Assembly (NCBI GenBank): GCA_949825025.1
Contig: OX463781.1
Coordinates: 8,434,648-8,498,647 of the forward strand
Length of the DNA stretch: 64,000 nt
Direction of reading: 5' to 3'
Origin: Siphlonurus alternatus
Lineage: Eukaryota; Arthropoda; Insecta; Ephemeroptera; Siphlonuridae
The notes beneath the pieces were generated by a model. It was not told the DNA's origin. It ran no database searches and saw nothing but the letters and a program-made list of their open reading frames with translations. Of the stretch, positions 25,524 to 39,850 are shown in pieces. The stretch's first letter is position 1; every line of letters starts with the position of its first letter. Made by a program: the position numbers and the translations under genes.

Positions 25524-28500
25524 ATGGCTCGGGCCTCTAACTTGTTGCTCATTGTAACAGGTAAGTGTTACAATGTAAAATTAAATTGTTATGAATCGAT
25601 TATTTGCAAGTCATTTACATTTTTTTATATAAAGATTTAGTATAAAATGACAAAAAAAAATTTTTTTTCAAAGAACCTGCATGTCAATTCATTTGAATTT
25701 GTGATTTTATCAATTTACCGTAGTAATTATTATTTATTTTACAAGTTAATTAGAATATTCAACTCTATAAAATTTAAATTTTGCTATAGTCAATAAATTT
25801 ATACTTAAATTAGAGAAAAAAATAATTAAAAATTTTTATAATAAAAAAAATATCAAAGAAATGGCACTTTCACAGCAAAATCTTATAATGAAATAATAAA
25901 TTAAAAAACAAAAATTGATCACACTATTTTTTTAATTAGACTTCAAAATACAATTTTGTTCGTATTTTAATGATACGAAGCCTCATTTTACGATAAAAAA
26001 ATTATTCGTGATTCTAATTAAAAGCTAAACTGTCCAAAAATTTTGATATTAATAATTTTCAATTAATTAATTCGAAACTACTTCCTCGGTTTGCAGGAAT
26101 TGTGATTTTCACTGCTGTCAGCGTATCTTGTAAGTAAACAGAATATTTTTGGGTAGCTTCTTTATCAAAATGTTATCTCTGCGTTAAAATAACACTACAC
26201 AAGGGAATAGAAAAAAATCCTTCATTTTTATGAAAAAATATATGTACTTTGTTATTCCGTAAGTAAGCAATCCAATTTGGCAAAAGAAATAAAAATTAAT
26301 AAAAAAATTAATATTAAAGAGCAAAAAAATTGTATATAATATAATATAATAACAACTAAACAACATGATTTGTTCGCAGGTAAATTTTATAATATTAAAT
26401 AAATAGGTGCTATCTCAATTTCAGTAAACGAAATAGAAAATAATGACGAAGAAAAATTAATCGATGGGATATCAAATATCACAGGTATGATGTCACTTTT
26501 TTTAGATTTTTTTTTCATTGAATTTGTATTTTTAAATATTCAACTGCTATTCACAACGGGATAATTCATATTTTTTTCTAAAAATATTTAATAAAAAATA
26601 AACATACTTTCCACTTTTCAAGACATTGTGTCTTTTAGCAAACTCTACTGAAGGAAGTGCGGTGGAAAATAATACAAGTTTAGAAGACAACACAACAGGT
26701 AAATATTAGATAATTTTTTATTAGATATTATGTCTGTTTGATAGTAAATGTTATTTTTTGTTATTGTATTTGCAAAAATTTTAAATCTGTGCTGATGATG
26801 CCTGGTATTATTATTAAAATTTAGTTGTCCTGATCAATAAATGGTTATTTGATTTTCTTCCAGTGAGCAACATTGAAGACAAAACTGAGAAGGTTGGTGA
26901 CAGTGCAGAAAACACAATAGGTGAGTAGTGAAGAGTTTTAGTTGGCACTCAGGACTCTACCATTTTAATATTACAACACGGTGTTACTTTTTTGTAATGT
27001 TTGCATGCGTTGTGATGTTAGACATGAAATGTTGTAATTCTCCCTCTAAGAGTAAAATAAAAAAAATAATAATACTTACACCCAAAAATAGATGTAGTCT
27101 AATTTTAGACCAGCTCTTTTCTATCAAAATAAACAGAGATAAGCTGGAACTAAAGTTACGCCTCATTTGATTTGTTCAATCGGGTGGTATTTTTTTTATA
27201 TAAAATATTGTACATTTATAATTTATTAGACATTTGAAATTTATATAAAAAATATTATTATTGTTAAAATTGCATATTAGAGATTGGTACAGAGGAGAGT
27301 ACCCAAGGAAACACACCTGATGAAATAGCAAGTACGACAGGTATGTAATCAATTCTATTTGTACTTAATAATTCTGTTATTTAAAATGTAATATAATTTA
27401 TCAGGATTTTTTATTATTTACGAACGTCTGAAATAATCTACGATCTCTTTAATTACTTAGCTCATTATAAAAAAAAATAATTAAAAATAATTAAATTTTT
27501 TAAGTACTGTATTGTTAACTCTGAGAATCAAGAACATGGCAGTAAAATATTTTAATTAATAGATAACGCTAACTATATAACGTTTATAAAATGAAATGTA
27601 CTTAAAATTAAAATTGACTAAATAATTTTTTTCTGAATTCAGAGAGCGAACTAGAAGAGAAAAATGAGAAAAATACTATTAGCGTTGTTGCAAACAGAGC
27701 AGGTAAGAATTTTATTTTTATGTGCAGTAAAATTTGTTAAAATTTCTGTTCTAAATTTTATCATGTGATGAAATCGCTCATTGTTTTTGTTTTTCACTGT
27801 TGCAGTAAATTATAATTTAATTTTGCAACCTCCACGTATTTCATACACTTACAAATAATGTGAAGTTGAATACCTTTAAACTTTTTTTTATGTTAATTAG
27901 AAAATTGGCATCACAAAATTGAAAGTCTTTCCAAGGTGGGACTCGAACCCAAATCTCCAGCAAATATAACTAAAAAATTTCAACTAAAACACGAAATTTA
28001 TAGTTACTATTTTTCTATGTTAGTTTTGAATGGACAACAAACATGAAAATTTTTTATTGCAGAATTGAATAGAGGGTACCAAATTATGCTACTCTGAATT
28101 TTTCAGTTTTTTTTTTTATACCCAGAACTATTTTCAAATAATTATTGAAAGTGCAGCCACGCTCTCTGGAGGTGTCAATAGGCGTCTCGGTCCTACCCTT
28201 TTTATTAAGGATTCAGGGGTGCTAACTTAACTTACAGAACTTTCAATAATTATTTAAAAATAGTTCTGGGTCTAAAAAAAATCTGAAAAAATTCAGAGTT
28301 GCATAATTTGGTGCCCTCTATTCATTTCTGCAATAAATAATTTTTATATGTATGTTGTCCATTGCAAACAAAATTTTAAATCATTAGTACCACAATACTG
28401 CCACTAAATTGGCGTCCCTTTGCCAGCTAACTCGTTCACCGTGGTGGTGAACACGACGGCCTCCGAGTGCCCCGAGGAGCATCGATACGACGAGAGCCTG

Positions 28501-28662
28501 GTGGTGATCTTGTTGAACCGGCTTGACTGCTCCTCCTTTGTGATGTGCGCCCCGGGGCTGTACGGCAGCGAACCCCGGACCATGAACTGTCCGCCCGGCC
28601 GCTTCTTCAGCCCCCACACCAAGAGCTGTTCCTCCAGCAACAATTCATCGTGCCTCGTCTGA
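25524..28662 (+). CDS. Secreted CBM14 protein with an array of phase-1 microexons
   Basis: Eight exons, all joined in phase 1: 25524-25560, 26097-26129, 26425-26484, 26639-26698, 26864-26920, 27281-27340, 27643-27702, 28427-28662 (TGA); 200 residues. Exons 1 and 2 form the signal peptide (MARASNLLLIVTG then IVIFTAVSVS). Exons 3-7 are 60, 60, 57, 60 and 60 bp, each coding about 20 residues of acidic, Asn/Thr/Ser-rich linker with N-glycosylation sequons (NIT, NST, NTS, NTT). Exon 8 is much richer in GC and codes one domain with six cysteines (SEC, LDC, VMC, MNC, KSC, SSC). Each intron has a canonical donor and acceptor. The linker may be a glycosylated spacer. AATAAA follows 42 bp after the stop. 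Confidence 0.8.
28030..28362. mobile_element. Foldback MITE, family B copy 3
   Basis: The outer ends are TGGACAACAAACATG and its reverse complement ATGTTGTCCA. The inner arms are TTTTTTATTGCAGAATTGAA, GGGTACCAAATTATGC, and complements. It lies in the last intron of the microexon gene, 64 bp before the acceptor of the CBM14 exon. Confidence 0.7.
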
Positions 28663-28703
28663 CCAGCTAGTAGTTATCCAGCAGCATGCACGCCAGGTCT
28701 CTT

Positions 28704-28709
28704 AATAAA
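28704..28709 (+). terminator. Poly(A) signal of the microexon gene
   Basis: AATAAA in CTTAATAAAGTCCC, 42 bp after the TGA at 28660-28662. Confidence 0.7.
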
Positions 28710-30228
28710 GTCCCTTGTCTTCAAGTCATAATAAGTTTAAAGTGAGTGCTAAATGGAGTCTTAAAGTTTTCTTTAAGGGGCATATCAATGTAATTTATCC
28801 ATATTATATTATATGTTTAAAATTACTTATATTCTCTAATGTAAATAAAGATAGTATATATAATGTATAAATTATTAATTTTCCTCTCAAATATTTTATT
28901 GATATTTTTTAGAAGTATTTTAATATTTTACTGCTTAAAAATATATCAGTATAACATTAAATTTATTATTTTTATGTTTACAATCATATAAAAAATATAC
29001 ATTAGTGAAATTTAATCTTTTAATAAACAAAAGTGGAATAATGCTGTCGCAACAAAAAATATAAAAATTAGAGTTACAACAAATAAGAAATTTATTAGCA
29101 CACTATTATATTATAATAGAGCGTCAATATTACACACTTAACTCATTGTCGGTACATAATCAGTAATATACTGTTTATTTTTAAGTAAAATCGTTCACGT
29201 TATTTATATAATATATTATATTCCTAAGGAATAAAAAACTACTCTTTTCAATTTCTTTTTATACACAAACATATTAATTTCACCCCTATACTGACTGCAT
29301 GACAAAAGATTATAAATCGTTTAGTTAGGTTATTATACGTTTTTACCATTTTGTGTTCTATTTTTTAAAAAAAAAAGAAGTTTTTAAATACTGTAAATTG
29401 ATTAATTCATCTAGCTTTGTGAGATCGGTGAAGAAAATCCTTATTAATGTTGAGATTAAGACGGAAAAAGTTTACTATAAGTTACAACTTCGCTTATATA
29501 CTAAGGTTTCTCATGAAGCACATAAAATAAATTATAAAAAATATATCAGTCTGAACTAATTAATTGCGGATCATATAAATACTGTAAGAACAATTGCAAA
29601 TACATTTTAATTTTATAAATGAATCACATATTTTGCTAGTTGCTATAAAACATAATATAATAATTGTTATAATCGGCTTATGAGCTCATAATGAATTATG
29701 GTATTATAAACAATAAAATTCTTTCACATACTGCACAAGTTTTGACGCTACTTGAACGTGCTTAAAAGAAAAAAAAACAAGTAATTAGTAAACAATAAAA
29801 TTATAACAAACATTTTGAGTGACGCATCATTAATTTATTAGCAAACAATGCAAATTTTGCAATGTAAATGATAATGAATGTTGTGTTATCTTATCATAGT
29901 ACAAAACTGCCCAAATAAACAAATACTGCCTCACAATAACTAACTAACTATAAATAAAAAAAAAAATAAAAATACAAAAATACATGGAACTTAAGGGGTT
30001 ATACATATTGACAACATTACGTCCAAGCGAGCAATGTTGGCAGCATTATAAATTATAATATTGTTATTATTACAAAGAAATGAAACCCATGAAATTGCAC
30101 CCTCATGCCTTCAGAGGAATAAGAATAATTTCTATTTGCGTCTTCATTCATACTTCATACTGTGCCAATATAATTCATAATCTTTTTTAATTCTTTTGAC
30201 TTAAATGATGAAGATATAGAAAATAAAC

Positions 30229-30263
<35 letters not shown>

Positions 30264-30743
30264 AATAATAATATGCTGTTTTTAATTTTTTTTAGTTATT
30301 ATACACTTTAGCATTTATATTCCACATGTCTCGTGTGGTTTCATTTTCTCTGTTTTGCTGAGCTCGATCGTTATTACGAAAGTGAAATTTTACACTAGCA
30401 CCTACCCACAATGCCTCGGTAGAACTTAATTTTTTTATTTTATTGATAAAACTATTTAATATATTTGTTATGTGACAGAAATAGTATACTGATTGAGAGT
30501 TAACGTGATACATATTTTGATTGTTTTTCAGCTAAGAAGTTTATATTATACGATAAAGTTCTACAGTCTCGGCTAAAATTTAATTAATAATTTAATTAAT
30601 TACTAAAATTACGTGAGACATTTTGCTGTAAACAATGACGCACGTAAACGTGACGATTGACACGACTCGAACTTCCTGGAAGGTCGTTTATATTGGCTGC
30701 CCACCCACACATTCAAGTCATTGTGAAGTCACAGTACGTTGTC
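28710..30743. other. Intergenic AT-rich DNA
   Basis: No gene recognised. A (TA)n microsatellite lies at 30232-30260. Confidence 0.6.
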
Positions 30744-32885
30744 ATGTGGGCGAGGGAGTCACTGTTTGTTGCCATCACAATTCTCCTCTACCTCCGTAAG
30801 TGTTTATGTTTACCTTCCTATTGCTTATATCATCATACAATGAGCATAATATTTTCAGTTAGCAGAACATTTGTTAACTTTTTCTTTTGTCCATTAATTG
30901 ATTTTATGTTCTCATTGATAATTTAGAGTGTTATGTTATAGTTCAGTGGTATTATAGTTTAAAAAAAAAACACCTTCCATTTTCATGAAGGGTCGTTACT
31001 GAATTATTCTAAAATAAACTTAATCGCATATATGGAAGAGCTGTTTGGAAGTAATATCTAAAATTATTAGCCGCGATTCACGAGGAAAGTTATCCACGTT
31101 TCTTACCAACTACGTTCATTGACAGCTTGTATCAATGACACCAACCGTGGCTGTTGAGAAACCTAGTTAATTTTCTCGCGCCATGAAGTTTATCTGTTAT
31201 ATAAAACAATCCAAAGATTAAAATATCGAAATAATTAATTAGTTATTTATGTTACAGCCTTTTTACTTTCATATCCTTGTGACGACAAGCCTCTCAACAA
31301 CTTTAAATGCCCGACATGTTTTGGTTATTACTCGCACCCCGACAACCAGTCAAAATTCATCGAGTGCTCGTGGGGTCGACCTGTTGAAAAAGAGTGCGAC
31401 TATCCTCTGATCTTCAACCCTGACATCAGGGTATGTGACTGGCCTTGCCTGCGTCGGAAATGTGCGGATGATGAGAAGGAACCTCAGGACCTCGGTGATG
31501 CAGCCAAGAATGACAACGAAATTACGAAATTTATCGCTGGCGACGATGGAGAAAATCCTGTAGAAAAAATTGAAATTTTAATTTCTAAATTGAAAGAAGC
31601 GAATGATTTACTTATGAAAAGTCATAATTTAGTAAGTAATTGTAAATTTAAAACTGAAGATAATAACGTTGAAAATAAAACAACTGATTTAAAAGAAATT
31701 ATTAATAGTGTGTATGGAGGTGATGTACGTAACTATACATCTGATAACAATGAAAATTTAAAAACTTATAGTTTAAATAGTGGCACTGATTGTGATAACA
31801 ACCAGACTGAGATACAATCAGATTTGATAAGCAGTAACGTTAGCACGAGGTTCGAAACTCAACAAAATAATACGCAGGAAAGCATTGTAGGACACAGCTT
31901 AACTAATTCAGAACAAAAATTATGTGTAACGCAAGAAACTAACGAAGAAACCTTTGTAAACAACGTTGAGCAACGAACTCTTGGGAACGAAGTCGAAGAG
32001 AGCACTTCTGGTCCAGATTTAAATGAAATTGAAAATGCGACCGAGGACATGAATGATGAACAAATTAAACAATATAATTTGCAGCAAGACTTAATACTAG
32101 AAAATATTACCGACACTGGTTTTAATAATGATAGTTTTAAAGCAGATTCTGTTTCCAATGCAGAAGAAATTGGTTTAATTGAAAAGCCAAATGAAAAGAG
32201 CGCAACTGCTGAAAATTTGGTAGAAAACGATAAAAAACACATCCCAAATAAATTTATTAATCAAATCCTCGAATACGTTTTAGCAAAGAAACATGATATT
32301 GGAGAGAAGAAACAAACAAAAAATTACATTTTTGAACCAAAGTCAGATAATTATTTCATTAATGAGTACCCACTTCCTAAAAATGAAATAGAACAACAAA
32401 TTTCAGAAATAAAAAATAACAACAATTTAAATAAATTACTGAGTCAAATAAATGTGAACCAAAATTCAGGAATGCACTGGCTGGAGACACCTGATACTAA
32501 CTTCAATAATAACGTACAACCTCCAAAACCAATAACATTCAGTTTGTATGCACCCTTGAAAGTTGATTTTCCAGTTTACCCTTACAACGAGCATCCGCGT
32601 GAAGCTACAAAGTTCCAGGAGGAGGAAACTCGCGATATCGGACTTAGGTACCTTGATGACGATGGTGGGGAGGATGAACGATATGGAAGCAGGTGGGGAT
32701 CCACCAAAAGAAAACCAAAAGATCAATACAAGAACCACGTGGACGATACCCCTCAGTTTGACGACGATCTTTATAGAGCAAGAATGGAGTTATCTCAAGA
32801 GAGTGAAAAATTTCAAAGGAAGTACAAGAGGACAAGAAAGCTTTTACAAAATAAATTTGATAAATATTGTAACTGTCGCTATTAA
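30744..32885 (+). CDS. Secreted protein: variant CBM14 domain plus long acidic disordered tail
   Basis: Two exons: 30744-30795 and 31258-32885 (TAA), phase 1, 559 residues. Exon 1 codes MWARESLFVAITILLYL (signal peptide). The variant domain follows at about residues 24-80: FKC, PTC, FGYYSHPDNQSKFIEC, EKEC, RVCDWPC and RKC. The usual second cysteine is replaced (DNQS), and there are extra cysteines at PTC and WPC. The remaining ~470 residues are low in hydrophobics and rich in Asn, Glu, Lys and Asp, with a basic end (RKYKRTRKLLQNK) and CNCRY at the C terminus. It is a sister gene to 34773-36677, sharing GYY, NQSKFI, CSW and YPLIFNP. It probably acts outside the cell; function unknown. Confidence 0.8.
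31069..31188. mobile_element. MITE, family A copy 3
   Basis: The left arm is CCGCGATTCACGAGGAAAGT then TATCCACGTTTCTTACC; the right arm is GAGAAACCTAGTTAATTTTC then TCGCGCCATGA. It lies in the single intron of the gene at 30744-32885 and is more diverged than copies 1 and 4. Confidence 0.55.
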
Positions 32886-32939
32886 AAAGCATAAAATTTA
32901 TAATGCATAAATCGTTTTTCATATTTGTTAATTTTTTTT

Positions 32940-32945
32940 AATAAA
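32940..32945 (+). terminator. Poly(A) signal of the acidic-tail CBM14 gene
   Basis: AATAAA 55 bp after the TAA at 32883-32885. Confidence 0.6.
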
Positions 32946-34734
32946 AGTATCAAAATTTGAGTATTAAGTTTGGAAATTATTGAAAAAAATCAAGGGTGCT
33001 TATTTTATGAATACTTCGTTTTGTTTATTTCAAATGAAAAATGCACATTATTATAATTAAATTATTTTTGTTATTTTATACGCGTACATACTTATGCATA
33101 CACTATAGAAACTGAACTTGTATTTTCTTGTTAATATTAAATTTATAAAAAATCGTTACTTGTAATAAAAATTATTCAACAATATTTTGTTATTATCAAT
33201 ATTTTCATAAAAATCAAAATAAAATATTTTATTTCATTATATTACAAACTTTATACCTCTTTTCAAATACAAATTAAATATGAAATTAAATGTAAATATT
33301 GTTTACTGTATCAGCTTTGTAAAAATATTAAAAATAATAAAAACTTACAGTATACATTATATATAATTAACTACCTTATCTTATGACCATTTTGACCATT
33401 TTATATTATAGCTAAGCTCGCAATTGTACTGCGTGCGCATCTTTGATCATTTTTCCTTATCGTGGATACCCCGATGCAATGTAATTTTTATATTTCTATT
33501 ATAGACACGGACACAGAAATGTTTATTTGAAAATAAAGTAACAATAACAATTTAATTGTTTTAATATATTATAATGCTAGTGCATGTAATGTGAGATAAA
33601 ATATATATTATAAAAATATAATTTTGTTTATTGTCATTATTTTCTTTTGCCCATGTGCCCAAAGCAAAGCACGTCAAAAATTTTGAATGTTGCGTTTCAA
33701 TGTTTACTAATTTCAAAATCCGCTTTTGAACATTCTAAGAAAAAATCAGTATAGCTATAATTTGCTTATCCTTTTAATAGAAATCGGAAAATATGATAAG
33801 GTATAATTTTGCTCGTGTTTTCAGTCAATTATTTAGAAAGAATTAAAAAAGATAATACTAATATTAATTAAGAAAAAAAAACAATACCATGCAGTATAGA
33901 AATATAGACTCATAATTGCAAAGTGTAATAGTGTTGTTCATATTTTTGTCTTCTTGATATAATGTCTTCAAAATGTGATTGAACACAACATTTTGAAATA
34001 CATCTATAGATAAATTCACCTATATATATATTATATTTTTTATCATAATCATTGGCGATATATAGGTTATAATTAGGTAATATATATTGAGCATCAAAAT
34101 ATTTAGAGACGCATGCAACACGGTGTTTGTGTACTAAACACAAATTTATGCATAACACGTTGTCTGAACTTTAGGCGAGATAAGAATAAAAATATATATG
34201 GCTTTTAAATTTCAAAGCGATAAAATACATATTATAAAAACTTAAAAATATTAAACAATATTTATTTATGTAAATGAACAAAACATGATGTTAACAGTGT
34301 AAATAGTTGTGTACATGCTTATAAACAATTAATTCATGCCCTAATGTAGATATTACCAATATTAATTAGCATTTTTTTTACAACGTACAAAAATTAAGCA
34401 AATTATTTATTGAAGAATTTGTACTGAAATATATTTATGAAAAAATATAACCACTGAATCTTCATTAATAATTTTCTATAAAAATTTCTATTTTATTATT
34501 GCAATTTTGCCATTATAGGACCCATTGACATTCTTATAACAATTAATTGTGCAATGATAAACAATAATTATAGTTTAGTCATGACTATTGAGTTACATAG
34601 CAAGTTAAGTAACACGGGGTGCGGTAAGTACTTAAAACAAACTCCCAGGGACGTGCAATATTTTGATGATATAATTATGTTGCAATATGATTCAATCACC
34701 CGGCCCTTTGGGACCTTTGGTGCCTCTACTGCCA
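32946..34734. other. Intergenic AT-rich DNA
   Basis: No gene or clear repeat recognised between the two sister genes. Confidence 0.6.
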
Positions 34735-34740
34735 TATAAG
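34735..34740 (+). promoter_or_regulatory. TATA box of the gene at 34773-36677
   Basis: CCATATAAGTG, with a TCAG initiator-like site about 28 bp downstream (34764-34767) and the ATG at 34773. The 5' UTR would then be under 10 bp unless transcription starts elsewhere. Confidence 0.5.
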
Positions 34741-34772
34741 TGTTGTCATTCGAGACATTAAGGATCAGCAAG

Positions 34773-36677
34773 ATGAAAGCACGGGAAATTTTAGGAAGTT
34801 GGACAGTCATATTGCTTCTTTTAAACTGCCGTAAGTATTATATTAAAATGTTATTTTGTTTTTTGTGATTAATTACTTATTCTATATAATTATATGCGTC
34901 TTTTATGATATATATTTTTTATGTACTAATATTCATTTTTTTTTAATTTCAAGTTACATACATTAATTTTTTTTAAATAACTGCAAATATTACCACAAAA
35001 TGCAATTAATGCGAAAATGTCACATGTCAAATAACTGCTCAAACACTTGTTAAATATTGTTATTTATTTTTATTTTGTAAAAATAGCTTACATATTTTTT
35101 GTTATCGTTTATAGTTTGTATATTTTATGATTTATTTGTTTCTTTCTAAATACAGTATATCATAGAATATTTTAATGGGAATATGAGAAAAAACAATAAA
35201 CACTCTAAAGTAATTGCTCATTAAGCTTTAAATTTAAGCTTCTTACTTTTTGAAGTTACATTATACTAGCATATAGTATATTATGTATACTCTTCAGCAC
35301 AAAAATTGAGTTGTGTGTATTTTTTATTTTTTTTTATTTTTAAGTTCATTATTAAAATATATTTTAGTTTTATTTTAATTCAGTAAAACCATGTATCTGA
35401 CTATATCAGCAACCCAGGAAACTGAATTAACTGATATATAAAAGTACCAAGAAGATTCCTGGATATTTATTAAACCTTTATTTATGATTTTTTTAAGGTG
35501 AGTTTTATTGAAATATCAAATTCTAAGCCATAAATTTTTCGTTTCAGCCCTTAACATTGCACAGGAAAACAACACATTCAATTTCACATGTCCAGAAAAT
35601 TTTGGTTATTACGCTGATGCCATTAACCAGTCAAAATTCATTATGTGTTCATGGAAAAAGCCAGTGGAAATGGAATGCAGCTATCCTCTAATTTTTAACC
35701 CAGCAATACAAGTGTGTGACTGGCCTGAAAATGTAGCTTTAAATTATAAGAGAACGTCAGATAATCTCATAAAAAAATACCCCCTTCTTAATAATGATCA
35801 AATGGTACAAGTTATCACTGATACTTTACGCTATGGAGATAAAAATATTGTTGAAAATATTTATGAGAAATTATTAAAAAAATTAAATACTACATATCCG
35901 AGTATAATTAAATGTATTAATGAATCAAAAATAACTTATTCAGTTTATGGAAATGATGACGATAAATTGTCAACCCCAATTGTTACCACTACAAATGACG
36001 TCACAACGAATCCAAATGATCCCATGAAAAATACAATTCCTCCCACTTTTATGACAACAAAATTAAATTATACAGTTTATGGAAATGACGAAGATAAATT
36101 GTCAACCCCAATTGTTACCACTACAAATGACGTCACAACGAATCCAAATGATCCCATGAAAAATACAATTCCTCCCACTTTTATGACAACATTAGATCCA
36201 GATTTATACGAAAATAATCCTGAAAACTTTAATGATGTCCGAATGCATGATGATGAAGTGATAACTACACCTGATCCACAAATTTCAAGACAGAGTGATC
36301 TCAAACTACTGCACACGACACAGTCAGAACCAGTGAGGATAATCAGGTCTCATCCGTTTATTCCGATGTACGTGCCTCCGTTTTTACACTGCCGACTTCG
36401 TCGTAAAGTATTCAACACAAAGAAAAATAAAAAATGTAAATGTGACGTTGTATCGCGGGAATTTTTAAAACGTCCAGCGCGACATTGGAACCATGATTGT
36501 CAATGTAGTGACAGAATTGATAAAAAGCATGCAGCTTGCATATATGACCATAATAAGTTTCAAAAGACGAATTTATATAAGTTTAAAACAATTAATAAAT
36601 ATTTAAAAGAAAAATTACACTCAACAAAAAAAATTGAAAAGAAACTTAAAAGCAGAAGTAAATTTTTTAATCAATAG
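34773..36677 (+). CDS. Secreted protein: cysteine-reduced CBM14 domain, Thr-rich repeat, basic tail
   Basis: Two exons: 34773-34830 and 35548-36677 (TAG), phase 1, 395 residues. Exon 1 codes MKAREILGSWTVILLLLNC (signal peptide). The domain (about residues 31-80) keeps cysteines 1, 3, 4 and 5 (FTC, IMC, MEC, QVC), but cysteine 2 is lost (INQSK) and cysteine 6 is lost (ENVALN). Family knowledge pairs 2 with 6, so one whole disulfide has gone. A near-exact 44-residue tandem duplication follows (TPIVTTTNDVTTNPNDPMKN and surroundings). The C-terminal ~100 residues are strongly basic with CKC, CQC and KKLKSRSKF. Sister of the gene at 30744. Function unknown. Confidence 0.8.
35941..36190 (+). repeat. 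132-bp in-frame tandem duplication
   Basis: CAGTTTATGGAAATGA starts at 35941 and again at 36073. The two copies are nearly identical at the DNA level through TTTATGACAACA, so the duplication is young. 132 bp is 44 codons, which keeps the frame. Confidence 0.9.
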
Positions 36678-36706
36678 TATTTTAAAAGTAAAAAAAACAT
36701 ATTGTT

Positions 36707-36712
36707 AATAAA
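36707..36712 (+). terminator. Poly(A) signal of the gene at 34773-36677
   Basis: AATAAA 30 bp after the stop codon. Confidence 0.65.
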
Positions 36713-38361
<1,649 letters not shown>

Positions 38362-38368
38362 TATAAAG
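38362..38368 (+). promoter_or_regulatory. TATA box of the Pro-rich repeat gene
   Basis: TATAAAG, 42 bp before the ATG at 38404. Confidence 0.55.
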
Positions 38369-38403
38369 CTACTTCAAGTAGAAACTTGCATGTTTTTTTA
38401 AAA

Positions 38404-39766
38404 ATGAAATCTTTCTTGCAAGAGTGGTGTGTATTTACTGGTAAGTCAGTTATAATATATTTGTATAATAACACGTCATTGTATTCATGAACTTTAATTT
38501 ATTTATACATATTTAAAGGAAGGTGTCTTAAATTTTTTATTAATTTAAAAATCATGTCAAACAAATTATTGCACACACACACAAACATCACCACCCTCTA
38601 GGAGTTCCAGCAGGTTCCGACGGTTGACGTAAAAAAACCTTAACATCAACCGTCGGGATTTGTTGGTTTTCCTAGAAAGCGGAGGGTGCTGACATTTTTT
38701 TTTCTTTTGCAATAATGAGTGGAGATATTAATAAATTATCGATAAATATATTTCAGTTATAGTCATCATCCTCCTCTTAAAACATATACTTTTACTCATC
38801 AAGCAATATTAACTTTTATATTTAATTTATTTACATATATTTAGTTATTTACTTCTTCTGTAATTAAGGTAAAGATAACGCCAAACAGCTGTTCGACGTA
38901 CTCCCATTTGATTAACATGTAAACCTTAGCAAATTCACAAAATTTCTATAATTTTTTTTTGAGAAGCAGATATTAGTGCCTAAAAGCCACAGAAAAAGTT
39001 TCAAAACAATTTAACTATATAGCCGATTTTTTTTAGATAAGTTCTTTGTTTTTCTCTCCATGGGAAAGCCCTATGCTGAAAAAAAAAAAATAAAAGAATC
39101 CTCTCGTTAAATTGTTTTGGATTTTTTTCTATGGCTTTTAGGCACATAATAATATATTATATATGTCTCTAAAAAAAAAAAGAAAAAAAAGAAATCAAAA
39201 TTTTTGTGAATTTGCTAAGGTTTAAATATTAATCAAAGGAGGGTACGTCGAATAGCTGTTCGGAGTTATCTCTACCTTAAGGCATGATTGAAAAGAAAAT
39301 GAAAAAATGTTCAATTTTATTAATCGAACTGTTTAAGGAATGAAAATTCAATACTTATCTTTATAAATATTGATTAGTTTCGAATGTCATAAATGTATAA
39401 ATATTGGGCGCGATTCATGAAATTATCCAGGTTTCTCACTAACCACGTTTAGTGCCATTCAATTAGCCTGGCGGAATCTGTCTCATGAATCGCCTCCATT
39501 ATTCTCAGTGCACGAACCTAGCTTTGCTCTCTTACACGCTTCATGCAAATTTCAGGATAATACTGAAAGAGTTTGCAATAATGAGAAATTTGTTTTAGGA
39601 CTGCTTTTGGCGGGGTACGTCGGAAATGCACGTGAGTATCGTGAATTTTTAATTAATCTATATTGTTAGCATTTCCTATCTTATTTTATTGAATTGTTAA
39701 CTGAATTAATCAGGAAAGTTTTGTACATAATTGCATTGCTCCAGGTATATAGAAATTGATATGTAA

Positions 39767-39850
<84 letters not shown>

